From Bacteroidales bacterium UBA1309 (GTDB lineage Bacteria > Bacteroidota > Bacteroidia > Bacteroidales > Dysgonomonadaceae): 64,000 bases of DNA. The stretch's first letter is position 1, and every line of letters begins with the position of its first letter. Below, in pieces: positions 25,284 through 34,247 of this stretch. The DNA is taken from assembly GCA_002307185.1 (NCBI GenBank), contig DBTT01000051.1:1-64000 (forward strand). The letters are read 5' to 3'. Position numbers and translations under genes: made by a program. Under the pieces are notes generated by a model. The model was given only the letters and a program-made list of their open reading frames with translations. It was not told where the DNA came from and did not search any database.

Positions 25284-26597
25284 ATGTTGCTTAATGTTTT
25301 GATTACTTTTCTCCTCGTTTTTATGAATGGCTTCTTTGTGGCGGCCGAATTTGCTATCGTGAAGGTGCGAACTTCGCAGATCGACATAAAAATACAAGAG
25401 GGCAGGAGTGTTGCAATTCTTGCCCGGCACATTGTTCATCATTTGGATGCGTATCTTGCAGCCACTCAGTTGGGTATCACACTTTCGAGTTTGGGCTTGG
25501 GTTGGATTGGCGAACCCGTCGTGTCGAAGATGTTGATTTCCTTGGTGGAATTGTTCGGAGTCACTTTGGATCCAGGTTTGGCACATAACTTTGCTTTACC
25601 GGTTGCTTTCGTCATCATAACCGTTTTGCACATTGTTTTTGGGGAATTGGCTCCCAAGTCTCTTGCTATTCAGCGTTCGGAAGAAACAACGTATTTCATC
25701 GCCTATCCTTTGAGAGTTTTTTATGTTGTGTGCCGCCCTTTTATTTGGGTGCTTAACGGCATTGCGAACATGGTTTTGAAGGTTGTTGGATTACATCAGA
25801 TTTCCGAAACCGAGGCATATACTCGCGATGAATTGAAATTATTGGTGAACCAGGCGCATGAAAGCAGTGGTGAAGACAGCATTGAGGACGTTGGCTACAA
25901 CATTATAAAAAATGCTTTCTCCTTTTCGGAAAGAACTGTTCGCCAGGTGATGGTTCCCCGCACACAGTTGGTTTCGATTGATGTGGAGGACTACGATGAG
26001 GAAAAATTGGAGCATGTGATTGAAGAAGGCTATTCCCGTATTCCTTGCTACCAGCATAGCATTGACGATATTATCGGCGTGGTGCATCTGAAGGATATCC
26101 TCAAAGAAATGCGCAGAAGCGGCAATGTGGATATTCGCTCCATTGTTCGCCCGGTATCTTTTGTCCCCGAAACCAAACGGATCAGCAAATTGATGCGTGA
26201 ATTCCAATTGAAACATCAGCAGATTGCGATCGTATTGAATGAATTTGGTGGGACTGACGGTATCATCACCATGGAAGATATTTTGGAAGAACTAGTGGGT
26301 GAAATTCAAGACGAGTCGGACGATGAAATCCCATTCGTGGAGCATGTTTCAGACAATGTATATTCGGTGATTGCCATGGCATCCATCAACAATATCAACG
26401 AACAATTGCCTCACCCAATTGACAAAGAAGGCGAATACGACACGCTTGCAGGCTATCTCATCGATAAGTTCGGAAGAATTCCGCTTACCCGCGACAAAAT
26501 TGAGGCGGATGGGTATGAATTCACTATCCTGAAAAAAGCCAGAAGTTCAATTGCCTTGGTGCAAATGAGGGATTTGTCGAGTCCCGATGGTGGTTAA
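25284..26597 (+). CDS. CNNM/CorC-family membrane protein (DUF21-CBS-CorC_HlyC)
   Basis: 437 aa. The N-terminal DUF21 membrane domain (~1-190, starting LLNVLITFLLVFMNGFFVAAEFA, with three to four helices), a CBS pair (~205-340, VPRTQLVSIDVED, IVLNEFGGTDGIITMEDILEE) and a C-terminal CorC_HlyC domain are in the usual order. The family is implicated in Mg2+/Co2+ transport or efflux; older annotation calls it hemolysin. It stands alone between promoters. Confidence 0.9.
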   Translation: MLLNVLITFLLVFMNGFFVAAEFAIVKVRTSQIDIKIQEGRSVAILARHIVHHLDAYLAATQLGITLSSLGLGWIGEPVVSKMLISLVELFGVTLDPGLAHNFALPVAFVIITVLHIVFGELAPKSLAIQRSEETTYFIAYPLRVFYVVCRPFIWVLNGIANMVLKVVGLHQISETEAYTRDELKLLVNQAHESSGEDSIEDVGYNIIKNAFSFSERTVRQVMVPRTQLVSIDVEDYDEEKLEHVIEEGYSRIPCYQHSIDDIIGVVHLKDILKEMRRSGNVDIRSIVRPVSFVPETKRISKLMREFQLKHQQIAIVLNEFGGTDGIITMEDILEELVGEIQDESDDEIPFVEHVSDNVYSVIAMASINNINEQLPHPIDKEGEYDTLAGYLIDKFGRIPLTRDKIEADGYEFTILKKARSSIALVQMRDLSSPDGG

Positions 26598-26639
26598 CCG
26601 TACAAATCAATCAGGTAGTAATCATTAACCATTTCTAAG

Positions 26640-26670
26640 TTGTTCACTCGTGAAGAATCAGCTATCTTTG
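26640..26670 (+). promoter_or_regulatory. Bacteroidota promoter for tgt
   Basis: TTG (26640-26642), 20 bp, TATCTTTG (26663-26670): complete consensus, 16 bp before the tgt start codon. Confidence 0.7.
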
Positions 26671-26686
26671 CACAAATTTTTTGTAG

Positions 26687-27817
26687 ATGCAATTTGAACT
26701 TCAATATACTGACCCCAATTCGAATGCGAGAGCCGGCCTGATAACCACAGACCATGGACAAATAGAAACCCCTATTTTCATGCCTGTTGGAACGCAAGGC
26801 GCAGTGAAAGCGGTTCATTTCACCGAATTAGAGAACGACATCAAAGCTCAAATTATCTTGGGAAATACCTACCATTTGTATCTTCGTCCGGGATTGGATA
26901 TTTTGAAACAAGCGGGCGGTTTGCACAAATTCAATGGTTGGAAACATCCGATTCTTACCGATAGCGGGGGATTTCAGGTTTTTTCATTGGCTGCAAATCG
27001 TAAATTAACAGAAGAAGGTGCTATTTTCCGCTCGCACATAGACGGCTCGAAACATATGTTTACTCCCGAATCCGTCATGGACATTGAACGCACCATTGGT
27101 GCCGACATCATGATGGCATTCGATGAATGTACTCCCGGCGATGCAGATTATGCTTATGCAAAAAAATCGCTTGACCTGACAGAACGTTGGCTCGACAGGT
27201 GTATCAACCGGTTCAACGAAACGGAATGCGAGTATGGCTACAAGCAAGCTTTGTTTCCTATCGTGCAAGGCTGTGTGTATCCCGATTTGCGCAAGCGGGC
27301 TGCAGAAAATGTGGCATCCAAAGGTGCTGACGGCAATGCCATTGGTGGATTGGCGGTTGGCGAACCCACCGAGAAGATGTATGAAATGATTGAAGTGGTG
27401 AACGAAATACTTCCGAAGGACAAACCCCGTTATTTGATGGGCGTGGGAACTCCTGCCAATATTTTGGAGGCTGTGGAACGGGGTGTGGATATGTTTGACT
27501 GCATCATGCCCACACGAAACGGCCGCAATGGACAGATTTTTACCAAAAATGGAATTTTGAACATGCGCAACCAAAAGTGGGCCAACGACTTTTCCCCGAT
27601 CGAAGAAGATGGTGCTTCGGTGGTGGATACGCTCTATTCGAAGGCATATCTTCGTCATTTGTTCATTACGAATGAAATCTTGGCGTTGCAAATAGCTTCC
27701 ATTCACAACCTTGCTTTTTATCTTTGGTTGGTGAAAGAAGCTCGGAATCATATTGTTGCAGGTGATTTTGTGGCGTGGAAAGGCTCGATACTCGGTGCTG
27801 TTTCACGCAGAATTTAA
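26687..27817 (+). CDS. tgt: Queuine tRNA-ribosyltransferase
   Basis: 376 aa. It exchanges guanine-34 for preQ1 in GUN-anticodon tRNAs. TGT landmarks are GNTYHLYLRPG, TDSGGFQVFSL with the general acid/base Asp, GGLAVGEP, and FDCIMPTRNGRNG with the nucleophilic Asp. The C-terminal zinc site is altered: where Escherichia coli-type enzymes have CxCxxC before (S/T)RAYLHHL, this protein reads EEDGASVVDTLYSKAYLRHL with no Cys, though the fourth ligand His (SIHNL) is kept. This may be normal in the lineage. The next gene, lptG, follows by 45 bp. Confidence 0.94.
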   Translation: MQFELQYTDPNSNARAGLITTDHGQIETPIFMPVGTQGAVKAVHFTELENDIKAQIILGNTYHLYLRPGLDILKQAGGLHKFNGWKHPILTDSGGFQVFSLAANRKLTEEGAIFRSHIDGSKHMFTPESVMDIERTIGADIMMAFDECTPGDADYAYAKKSLDLTERWLDRCINRFNETECEYGYKQALFPIVQGCVYPDLRKRAAENVASKGADGNAIGGLAVGEPTEKMYEMIEVVNEILPKDKPRYLMGVGTPANILEAVERGVDMFDCIMPTRNGRNGQIFTKNGILNMRNQKWANDFSPIEEDGASVVDTLYSKAYLRHLFITNEILALQIASIHNLAFYLWLVKEARNHIVAGDFVAWKGSILGAVSRRI

Positions 27818-27862
27818 TTTGGGCAAGGCATTGAATAAACCTAAAAACGACGTATCGTTGCT

Positions 27863-28939
27863 ATGTTATCGATATTAGACAGATACATAATCAAAAAATT
27901 CCTTGGGACTTTCGTCTTTTCGATTCTCCTGATTATTTCCATTGCGGTCGTATTCGACGTGAACGAACAGTTGGACAAATTCATCCGCAACGATGCGCCA
28001 TTGAAGGCCATCATCTTTGAATATTACATGAATTTTGTGCCGTATTACACAAATTTGTTCAGTGCTTTGTTTGTTTTTATTTCGGTGATTTTCTTTACCT
28101 CCAAAATGGCGGACAATTCGGAGGTGATCGCCATGCTTTCCACGGGTATCAGTTTCAAGCGTATGCTTAGGCCCTACCTTATTTCTGCATTGGTTATTGC
28201 TGTTTCTACCTTCATTCTGGGGGGATACGTCATTCCGCCAGCAAATGTAGTCCGCATTAATTTTCAGGAAAAATATATCCGGAAAAAGAAGAAGGATTAT
28301 GCCAATCGCGTGCAGCTGATGGTGAAGCCTGGGGTGATTGCCTATATAAACAGATACAATGCCAATGAAAAGATGGGTTATTCTTTTGCTTTGGACAGGT
28401 TCAAAAAAAATGAACTGGTTTCCCGTTTGACTGCTGAACGGATAAAGTATAATTCGGGCTATAGCTGGACAGTTTACAGCTACAATGTGCGTACGATGGA
28501 AGGTTCCCTCGAAAAAAATAAGTTTGGACAGCAATTGGATACGACCATTGCAATTATTCCTCAGGATTTTGTCATCTCGGTGAACGATGCGGAACAAATG
28601 ACCACGCCTCGTTTGCGTAGTTTTATTTCTCGGCAAAAAGAGCGGGGAATCGGCAATATTCAGGACTTTGAAATAGAATATTACAAACGATTTGCGTCTG
28701 CTTTTTCAGCATTTATTCTCACAGTGATTGGAGCTTCGCTCTCTTCCCGTAAGGTGAAGGGTGGCATGGGGGTGAATATTGGGCTGGGATTGCTGTTGAG
28801 CGTTTCTTACATCCTTTTCATGACCATAAGCTCCACTTTCGCTACATCTGGCTTTGTGAGTCCGATGATTGCTGTTTGGATTCCGAATATCATTTTTACA
28901 TTTATTGCTTGGTTCTTGTACAAACGGGCGCCAAATTAA
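27863..28939 (+). CDS. LPS export permease, LptF/LptG family
   Basis: 358 aa. Six membrane helices in the 3+3 arrangement typical of YjgP/YjgQ (helices near 15-37, 55-80, 100-125, then ~275-355) flank a periplasmic beta-jellyroll-like domain (~130-270). The opening SILDRYIIKKFLGTFVFS is characteristic. It acts with LptB2 to extract LPS from the inner membrane. Only one of the LptF/LptG pair is present here; the partner must lie elsewhere. It is probably co-transcribed with tgt. Confidence 0.9.
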   Translation: MLSILDRYIIKKFLGTFVFSILLIISIAVVFDVNEQLDKFIRNDAPLKAIIFEYYMNFVPYYTNLFSALFVFISVIFFTSKMADNSEVIAMLSTGISFKRMLRPYLISALVIAVSTFILGGYVIPPANVVRINFQEKYIRKKKKDYANRVQLMVKPGVIAYINRYNANEKMGYSFALDRFKKNELVSRLTAERIKYNSGYSWTVYSYNVRTMEGSLEKNKFGQQLDTTIAIIPQDFVISVNDAEQMTTPRLRSFISRQKERGIGNIQDFEIEYYKRFASAFSAFILTVIGASLSSRKVKGGMGVNIGLGLLLSVSYILFMTISSTFATSGFVSPMIAVWIPNIIFTFIAWFLYKRAPN

Positions 28940-29038
28940 GGGGGAATTTTGCTCGGAAGCAAGTTGGGCTAAAAGGCAAATTCTGAATGAAAGTATTTAC
29001 CCAAAAACGGGATCTCTTTTTTTCTTTTTGCTAAAAAC

Positions 29039-29069
29039 TTGTTTTTCCTGGTAAATAATTCTACATTTG
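29039..29069 (+). promoter_or_regulatory. Bacteroidota promoter for thiamine operon
   Basis: TTG (29039-29041), 20 bp, TACATTTG (29062-29069). The predicted start (~29075) is immediately before the TPP aptamer. Confidence 0.7.
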
Positions 29070-29075
29070 TCCTAC

Positions 29076-29160
29076 ACAATCAAGGGGTGCCTTTGCGGGC
29101 TGAGATCATACCCTTACAACCTGATGCGGGTAATACCGACGTAGGAATGATGAAAATCAT
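29076..29160 (+). ncRNA. TPP riboswitch (THI box)
   Basis: Conserved THI-box blocks occur in order: GGGGTGC, CTGAGA (29100-29105), ACCCTT, ACCTGATGCGGGTAATACC and ACGTAGGAA. It precedes thiD. Downstream, ATGATGAAAATCAT and a CCCTTTTTT run (about 29147-29176) could form a weak terminator, and CAATCAAG (29077-29084) is complementary to CTTGATTG (29188-29195), so the switch probably acts by attenuation or by long-range pairing. TPP would lower expression. Confidence 0.95.
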
Positions 29161-29217
29161 ATTCTTCCCTTTTTTATAAGGATATCTCTTGATTGTTTGA
29201 TTTTAAGCTAATCAAAT

Positions 29218-30054
29218 ATGAAGAGAACTTCTAAAAGATATCCGACAGCCCTAACGATTGCAGGTTCCGACAGTGGAGGTTGTGCTGGGATACAAGCCGA
29301 CCTGAAAACTTTTTCGGCCATTGGTGTATTTGGGGCATCCGTGATAACTGCCGTTACAGCGCAAAACACGCAACAGGTGCGGGCTGTACATATTCTTCCT
29401 GCTCAAATAATCAAGGAACAAGTTGAAGCTGTTTTGGAGGACATCTTAGTAGATGTTGTCAAGATTGGACTACTTCCCTCACCCGAAATCATAGAAACGG
29501 TTGCCGCGATTCTTGGAAAATATCCAATGCTTTCTTTGATAGTCGATCCTTTGGTGATTTCCTCAAGTGGTGATTCTTTGGTCTCCACACCTACCTCAAA
29601 GGCTTTGCGCCAATATTTGTTTCAACGAATTAGCCTACTTACCCCCAATATTCCAGAAGCCGAAGCCTTGTCGGGGGTGAAGATCGAATCGGTGCAGGAT
29701 TTGCATCATGCAGCCGAGAAATTACTTTCCCAAGGTTGTGAAGCTGTTTTGATAAAGGGCGGTCATCTGCAATCGGCTTATGCCAATGACACACTTTTTC
29801 AGGCAGGAAAAAAATCCTTATGCTTTTCATCTCCCACTATTCAGACTCGAAATTTACATGGAACAGGATGCACCCTTTCTTCCGCCATTGCTTCATACGT
29901 GGCATTGGGTAACAATTTGGAGAATGCAGTACGTCTTGCAAAATTATACATCACGTCGGCAATAGAAACAGGAAAAGAAATAAAAACAGGTGAGGGATAT
30001 GGCCCACTTTGCCATTTTTTTGATCCTAAGCCATTGAAAACAATAGATATATGA
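29218..30054 (+). CDS. thiD: Hydroxymethylpyrimidine/phosphomethylpyrimidine kinase
   Basis: 278 aa, ribokinase fold. It phosphorylates HMP and HMP-P to HMP-PP for thiamine synthesis. Landmarks are ALTIAGSDSGGCAGIQAD at the N-terminus, GVFGASVITAVTAQNT, DPLVISSSGD, LLTPNIPEAEAL, and the anion-hole motif NLHGTGCTLSSAIA. It is the first gene after the TPP riboswitch and overlaps thiS by 4 bp. Confidence 0.96.
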   Translation: MKRTSKRYPTALTIAGSDSGGCAGIQADLKTFSAIGVFGASVITAVTAQNTQQVRAVHILPAQIIKEQVEAVLEDILVDVVKIGLLPSPEIIETVAAILGKYPMLSLIVDPLVISSSGDSLVSTPTSKALRQYLFQRISLLTPNIPEAEALSGVKIESVQDLHHAAEKLLSQGCEAVLIKGGHLQSAYANDTLFQAGKKSLCFSSPTIQTRNLHGTGCTLSSAIASYVALGNNLENAVRLAKLYITSAIETGKEIKTGEGYGPLCHFFDPKPLKTIDI

Positions 30055-30251
30055 TAGTTCTACTTAACGGTCAACCACACGAAGTTGACGAAGGCATTTC
30101 TTTAGCATTTTTTATTCAATCGCTCGGACTCCAACCACAGGGAATCGCTGTTGCTATCGATTACGAGGTGATACCCAAAGAGGATTGGATGGAAACCATC
30201 CTTTCAGACCAGATTGAATTGATGTTGATTCACGCAGCTTCGGGGGGGTAA
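30051..30251 (+). CDS. thiS: Sulfur carrier protein ThiS
   Basis: 66 aa, ubiquitin-like fold. The C-terminal Gly-Gly (HAASGG) is the site that is adenylated and thiocarboxylated to donate sulfur to thiazole synthesis. The start overlaps thiD and the next gene follows after 4 bp. No ThiF adenylyltransferase is encoded in the cluster. Confidence 0.93.
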   Translation: MIVLLNGQPHEVDEGISLAFFIQSLGLQPQGIAVAIDYEVIPKEDWMETILSDQIELMLIHAASGG

Positions 30252-30255
30252 GGTG

Positions 30256-30864
30256 ATGAAACTCTTTGTTATTACCACGGAGCAAATTTTCCCCGATGAA
30301 GCATTCGTTTTAAATGATTTGTTCTTGGAAGGAATGCCGGTGTTGCATCTACGGAAACCCGCCGCAACAGCAGCCGATCTGGAAAACTTATTGGATCGAG
30401 TCAGGCCTGAATTTCTGGATCGGATTGTATTGCACGATCATTTCGAGTTGCTTTCGTCCTATCCTTTGCGGGGTGTTCATTTGAATAGCCGCCACCCAAA
30501 ATGCCCGGCTTTTGCAGTCGCTTCGGTAAGCCGCTCGTGCCATTCTATACCTGAGGTGGAAAGCTCGCTCGAAACCTGCAAATATGTTTTTTTGAGTCCT
30601 ATTTTTGACAGCATTTCGAAAAATGGTTATCGTCGAGCTTTTTCCCATGAAGAACTTTTGCTTCTTAAAAGCCAAGGTGTTATCAATGAAAAGGTAATTG
30701 CCTTAGGCGGAATAGAAGAGACACTGATTCCGCTTGTGGCACATTATGGCTTTGGAGGCGTGGCGGTACTCGGCTCACTGTGGGGGAGCTTTCCTTCAGA
30801 TAAGGATCGAGAATTTTTGATAAAACGATTTTTAAATTTAAAATCAGTCACCGATAAACTATGA
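30256..30864 (+). CDS. ThiE/TenI-like protein (first paralogue)
   Basis: 202 aa from ATG 30256 (a GTG at 30253 is also in frame). It has a TIM-barrel of the ThiE/TenI superfamily: LHLRKP in place of LQLRxK, VLHDHFELL, GVHLNSRH, VFLSPIFDSISKNGY and VIALGGI. The missing GGTxN-type phosphate motif and altered first-strand motif suggest a divergent thiamine-phosphate synthase or a thiazole tautomerase (TenI role) rather than a second true ThiE. It overlaps the following thiE by 4 bp. Confidence 0.8.
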   Translation: MKLFVITTEQIFPDEAFVLNDLFLEGMPVLHLRKPAATAADLENLLDRVRPEFLDRIVLHDHFELLSSYPLRGVHLNSRHPKCPAFAVASVSRSCHSIPEVESSLETCKYVFLSPIFDSISKNGYRRAFSHEELLLLKSQGVINEKVIALGGIEETLIPLVAHYGFGGVAVLGSLWGSFPSDKDREFLIKRFLNLKSVTDKL

Positions 30865-31514
30865 ACGGATTACTTTTTATCACCCACCAAACTGAGAAAT
30901 ATAGCTATCTGCAATCCATCGAAATGGCTCTTGCCGGTGGTTGCCGACAGGTTCAGCTGCGGATGAAAGAGGCTTCTCCTGCGGAAATCGAAAAAGTGGG
31001 GAAAAAGGCAAAAGCTCTGTGTGACAAACACAAAGCGGAACTATATATTGATGATTACGTGGAGATTTGCCGGAATGTTGGGGCTGCCGGTGTTCATCTT
31101 GGCAAATTGGATATGCCACCGTCCGAAGCCAGGAAAATGTTAGGGGATAGCTTCGTCATAGGTGGAACAGCCAATACTTTTGACGACATTTTCCGGTTGA
31201 AACAAGAAGGAGTCGATTACATTGGTTTGGGGCCGTTTCGATTCACGACAACCAAGAAAAATTTAAGTCCGATTTTAGGGTTGGAGGGCTATCGCCGTAT
31301 TCTGGATGAGTGCAAAATTAACGAAATCAATCTTCCCGTATTTGCTATAGGAGGAATAACCGTTGCCGATATTCCCCATATTTTGAATGCCGGAGTTTCA
31401 GGAATAGCCCTTTCGTCAACGATCTTAAATGCGGAAAATCCTATAGGAGAAACAATGAAAATAATCAATATCATAAATAGCTTAAAACATGAAGAAATTG
31501 ATAATTGCAGGTAA
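30861..31514 (+). CDS. thiE: Thiamine-phosphate synthase
   Basis: 217 aa. It couples HMP-PP with the thiazole phosphate. Canonical motifs are VQLRMKEA, IDDYVEICRNVGAAGVHLGKLDM, IGGTANTFDD, YIGLGPFRFTTTKKN and FAIGGI. It overlaps both neighbours: 4 bp with the upstream paralogue and 26 bp with thiG, so translation is probably coupled across the group. Confidence 0.93.
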   Translation: MNGLLFITHQTEKYSYLQSIEMALAGGCRQVQLRMKEASPAEIEKVGKKAKALCDKHKAELYIDDYVEICRNVGAAGVHLGKLDMPPSEARKMLGDSFVIGGTANTFDDIFRLKQEGVDYIGLGPFRFTTTKKNLSPILGLEGYRRILDECKINEINLPVFAIGGITVADIPHILNAGVSGIALSSTILNAENPIGETMKIINIINSLKHEEIDNCR

Positions 31515-32256
31515 GGAATTTTCTTCGCGGCTCTTTTTGGGTACGGGGAAATTCGGTTCTAACCAAACCATGAGTGAGGCGATAGATGCTTCTCAAACGG
31601 AAATGGTTACAGTTGCCATGAAGCGGCTGGATATGAATAACAAGCAGGATGATATGCTCGTACATGTCACAAAACCGGGGATTCAATTGTTGCCCAACAC
31701 CTCGGGAGTGCGGAATGCCAAAGAGGCTGTTTTTGCAGCACAATTATCACGGGATGCTTTCGGTACAAATTGGTTGAAATTGGAGATTCATCCCGACCCC
31801 AAATATTTGTTGCCTGACCCCATTGAAACCCTGAAGGCAACCGAAGAGTTGGCCAAATTGGGTTTTGTGGTGTTGCCCTACATTCAGGCCGACCCGGTTT
31901 TGTGCAAGCTTCTTGAACAGGCTGGTGCGGCTACCGTAATGCCGCTTGGTGCACCCATTGGCACAAACAAAGGTTTGGCTACCCGTGACTTGCTCGAAAT
32001 TATCATTAGCCAAAGCAATGTGCCGGTGGTGGTAGATGCTGGGATTGGTGCACCTTCACACGCTGCTGAAGCGATGGAACTGGGTGCTGATGCGGTGCTG
32101 GTTAATACGGCTATTGCTGTGGCTGGCAATCCGGTAGTGATGGCCGATGCCTTTCGGTTAGCCGTGATAGGCGGGCGGATGGCCTACGAGGCGCAGTTAG
32201 CTTCTCAACTCAGTGTCGCCGAAGCAAGCAGTCCACTCACCTCTTTTTTAATGTGA
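31489..32256 (+). CDS. thiG: Thiazole synthase
   Basis: 255 aa TIM barrel that builds the thiazole phosphate from 1-deoxy-D-xylulose 5-phosphate, dehydroglycine and ThiS thiocarboxylate. Visible are LFLGTGKF at the start, the Schiff-base Lys in NWLKLEI, VMPLGAPIGT and VVDAGIGAPSHAAEAMELGADAVLVNTA. Neither ThiH nor ThiO, which supply dehydroglycine, is encoded next to it. Confidence 0.96.
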   Translation: MKKLIIAGKEFSSRLFLGTGKFGSNQTMSEAIDASQTEMVTVAMKRLDMNNKQDDMLVHVTKPGIQLLPNTSGVRNAKEAVFAAQLSRDAFGTNWLKLEIHPDPKYLLPDPIETLKATEELAKLGFVVLPYIQADPVLCKLLEQAGAATVMPLGAPIGTNKGLATRDLLEIIISQSNVPVVVDAGIGAPSHAAEAMELGADAVLVNTAIAVAGNPVVMADAFRLAVIGGRMAYEAQLASQLSVAEASSPLTSFLM

Positions 32257-32393
32257 ATGAGAAATTTTGCTGCTACTTGGCGATCTTTTCTGCGTCTTTG
32301 CGTGAAATTAAATTGTTGGATAAATCTCCCTCAGAGGGATTTCGACAAATTCAGTCATTTTTAGTGCTTGGTATTTTAAACTAAATAGAACAA

Positions 32394-34094
32394 ATGAAAA
32401 CCAATCAACGAATTCATTATCCTTCGTCCGAAAAGGTATATCTGAAGGGGAAAATACACGGCATCGAAGTTGGAGTGCGTCGTGTGAAGTTATTAGACAC
32501 CGTGTCGGAAGTGAACGGTGAAATCGTCAAGGAAAAAAATATACCCGTTCTAGTGTATGACACCAGCGGCGATTATTCAGACAGCAACATTCCCGTGGAT
32601 ATAACCAAAGGGCTTCGCCGATTGAGGGAATCTTGGATTCAGCAACGGAAGGATACCGATCAATTGGGTGCTTTTTCATCGGAATATTGCAACCAACGTT
32701 TGTTCGACACAAATCTGGATGCTATTCGTTTCCCGATCGTTCATTTTCCAAGAAAGGCAAAATCGGGGAAAAAGATTACCCAAATGCACTATGCCCAACA
32801 AGGAATTATTACCCCCGAAATGGAATACGTGGCCATTCGGGAGAACCTCCAAAATGAAGAACTGGGTATTCCTTCCCACATCACACCGGAATTTGTTCGT
32901 GATGAAATTGCCGCAGGAAGAGCTGTGTTGCCCGCCAATCCAAATCATCCTGAAGCCGAACCCATGATTATTGGAACAAATTTCTTGGTGAAAATCAATA
33001 CCAATATAGGCAATTCGGCTTTGTCTTCTGGCATTGACGAGGAAGTCGAAAAAGCGATCTGGAGTTGCAAATGGGGTGGGGACACACTGATGGATTTGTC
33101 CACCGGTGACCATATTCACGAAACGCGCGAATGGATTATCCGCAACACGCCTGTTCCGGTGGGTACGGTTCCGCTCTACCAGGCTTTGGAGAAAGTGGAC
33201 GGGGTGATTGCCGACCTCAGTTGGGAAATTTACCGCGACACGCTTATAGAGCAATGCGAACAGGGTGTGGATTATTTTACGATTCATGCCGGCTTGCTCC
33301 GGAATCACATCCTGCTGGTGAAAAATCGAACCACTGGGATTGTATCCAGAGGCGGTTCCATCATAGGCAACTGGATGGCACAACACAACCGGGAGAATCT
33401 TTTCTATACCCATTTCGAAGAGATTTGTGAGATTTTGGCACAATACGATGTGGCTGTTTCTTTAGGGGATGGGTTGCGCCCGGGATCCATCAACGATGCC
33501 AATGATGCTGCACAATTTGCCGAATTGTCTGTATTGGGCGAGTTGACCAAAATTGCTTGGAAACATGGAGTGCAGGTGCTTATTGAAGGTCCCGGACACG
33601 TGCCGATGGACAAAATAAAAGCCAACATGGATGAGCAGGTGAGACATTGCCACGGAGCACCGTTTTATACCCTCGGCCCTTTGACCACCGACATTGCGCC
33701 CGGCTACGATCACATCACCTCTGCCATTGGGGCGGCGCAAATTGCATGGTACGGCACGGCCATGATTTGCTATGTCACTCCCAAAGAGCATTTAGGCCTG
33801 CCCGACAAAGAAGATGTCCGTACAGGTGTGGTGTCTTATAAAATAGCGGCCCATGCGGCTGATTTGGCGAAAGGCCATCCTGGTGTTCAGGTGCGTGACA
33901 ATGCTTTGAGCAAGGCACGTTTTGATTTCCGTTGGAAAGACCAGTTCAACCTTTCGCTCGATCCCGAAAAAGCATTGGAATTTTACAAGTTGGGGCATTT
34001 AGACCAAGAAAGTGATCATTGCACCATGTGTGGCCCTCACTTTTGTGCCATGAAACTCACCAAAGAGATGCACGAGTGTGCTAAGAGATCATGA
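32394..34094 (+). CDS. thiC: Phosphomethylpyrimidine synthase
   Basis: 566 aa radical-SAM enzyme that rearranges aminoimidazole ribotide to HMP-P. The C-terminal [4Fe-4S] motif CTMCGPHFC is present, along with FYTLGPLTTDIAPGYDHITSAIGAA, EGPGHVPMDKI and the N-terminal GIEVGVRRVKL region. It lies 137 bp after thiG; the gap has no clear terminator, so it is likely the last gene of the thi operon. Confidence 0.97.
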   Translation: MKTNQRIHYPSSEKVYLKGKIHGIEVGVRRVKLLDTVSEVNGEIVKEKNIPVLVYDTSGDYSDSNIPVDITKGLRRLRESWIQQRKDTDQLGAFSSEYCNQRLFDTNLDAIRFPIVHFPRKAKSGKKITQMHYAQQGIITPEMEYVAIRENLQNEELGIPSHITPEFVRDEIAAGRAVLPANPNHPEAEPMIIGTNFLVKINTNIGNSALSSGIDEEVEKAIWSCKWGGDTLMDLSTGDHIHETREWIIRNTPVPVGTVPLYQALEKVDGVIADLSWEIYRDTLIEQCEQGVDYFTIHAGLLRNHILLVKNRTTGIVSRGGSIIGNWMAQHNRENLFYTHFEEICEILAQYDVAVSLGDGLRPGSINDANDAAQFAELSVLGELTKIAWKHGVQVLIEGPGHVPMDKIKANMDEQVRHCHGAPFYTLGPLTTDIAPGYDHITSAIGAAQIAWYGTAMICYVTPKEHLGLPDKEDVRTGVVSYKIAAHAADLAKGHPGVQVRDNALSKARFDFRWKDQFNLSLDPEKALEFYKLGHLDQESDHCTMCGPHFCAMKLTKEMHECAKRS

Positions 34095-34247
34095 ATGACT
34101 GACATCGGTTTTTGAGACAAGATTCTCAATTAAATCGAAGCGTTCCACTAAAATTTCTTTTTTGTGCATACTTTTTGCTTTTTAAATTCTTTCTTTTGAT
34201 ACATATTGCTTTAATTTGTTGCCGCAATTAACAAATATATTTTCAGT

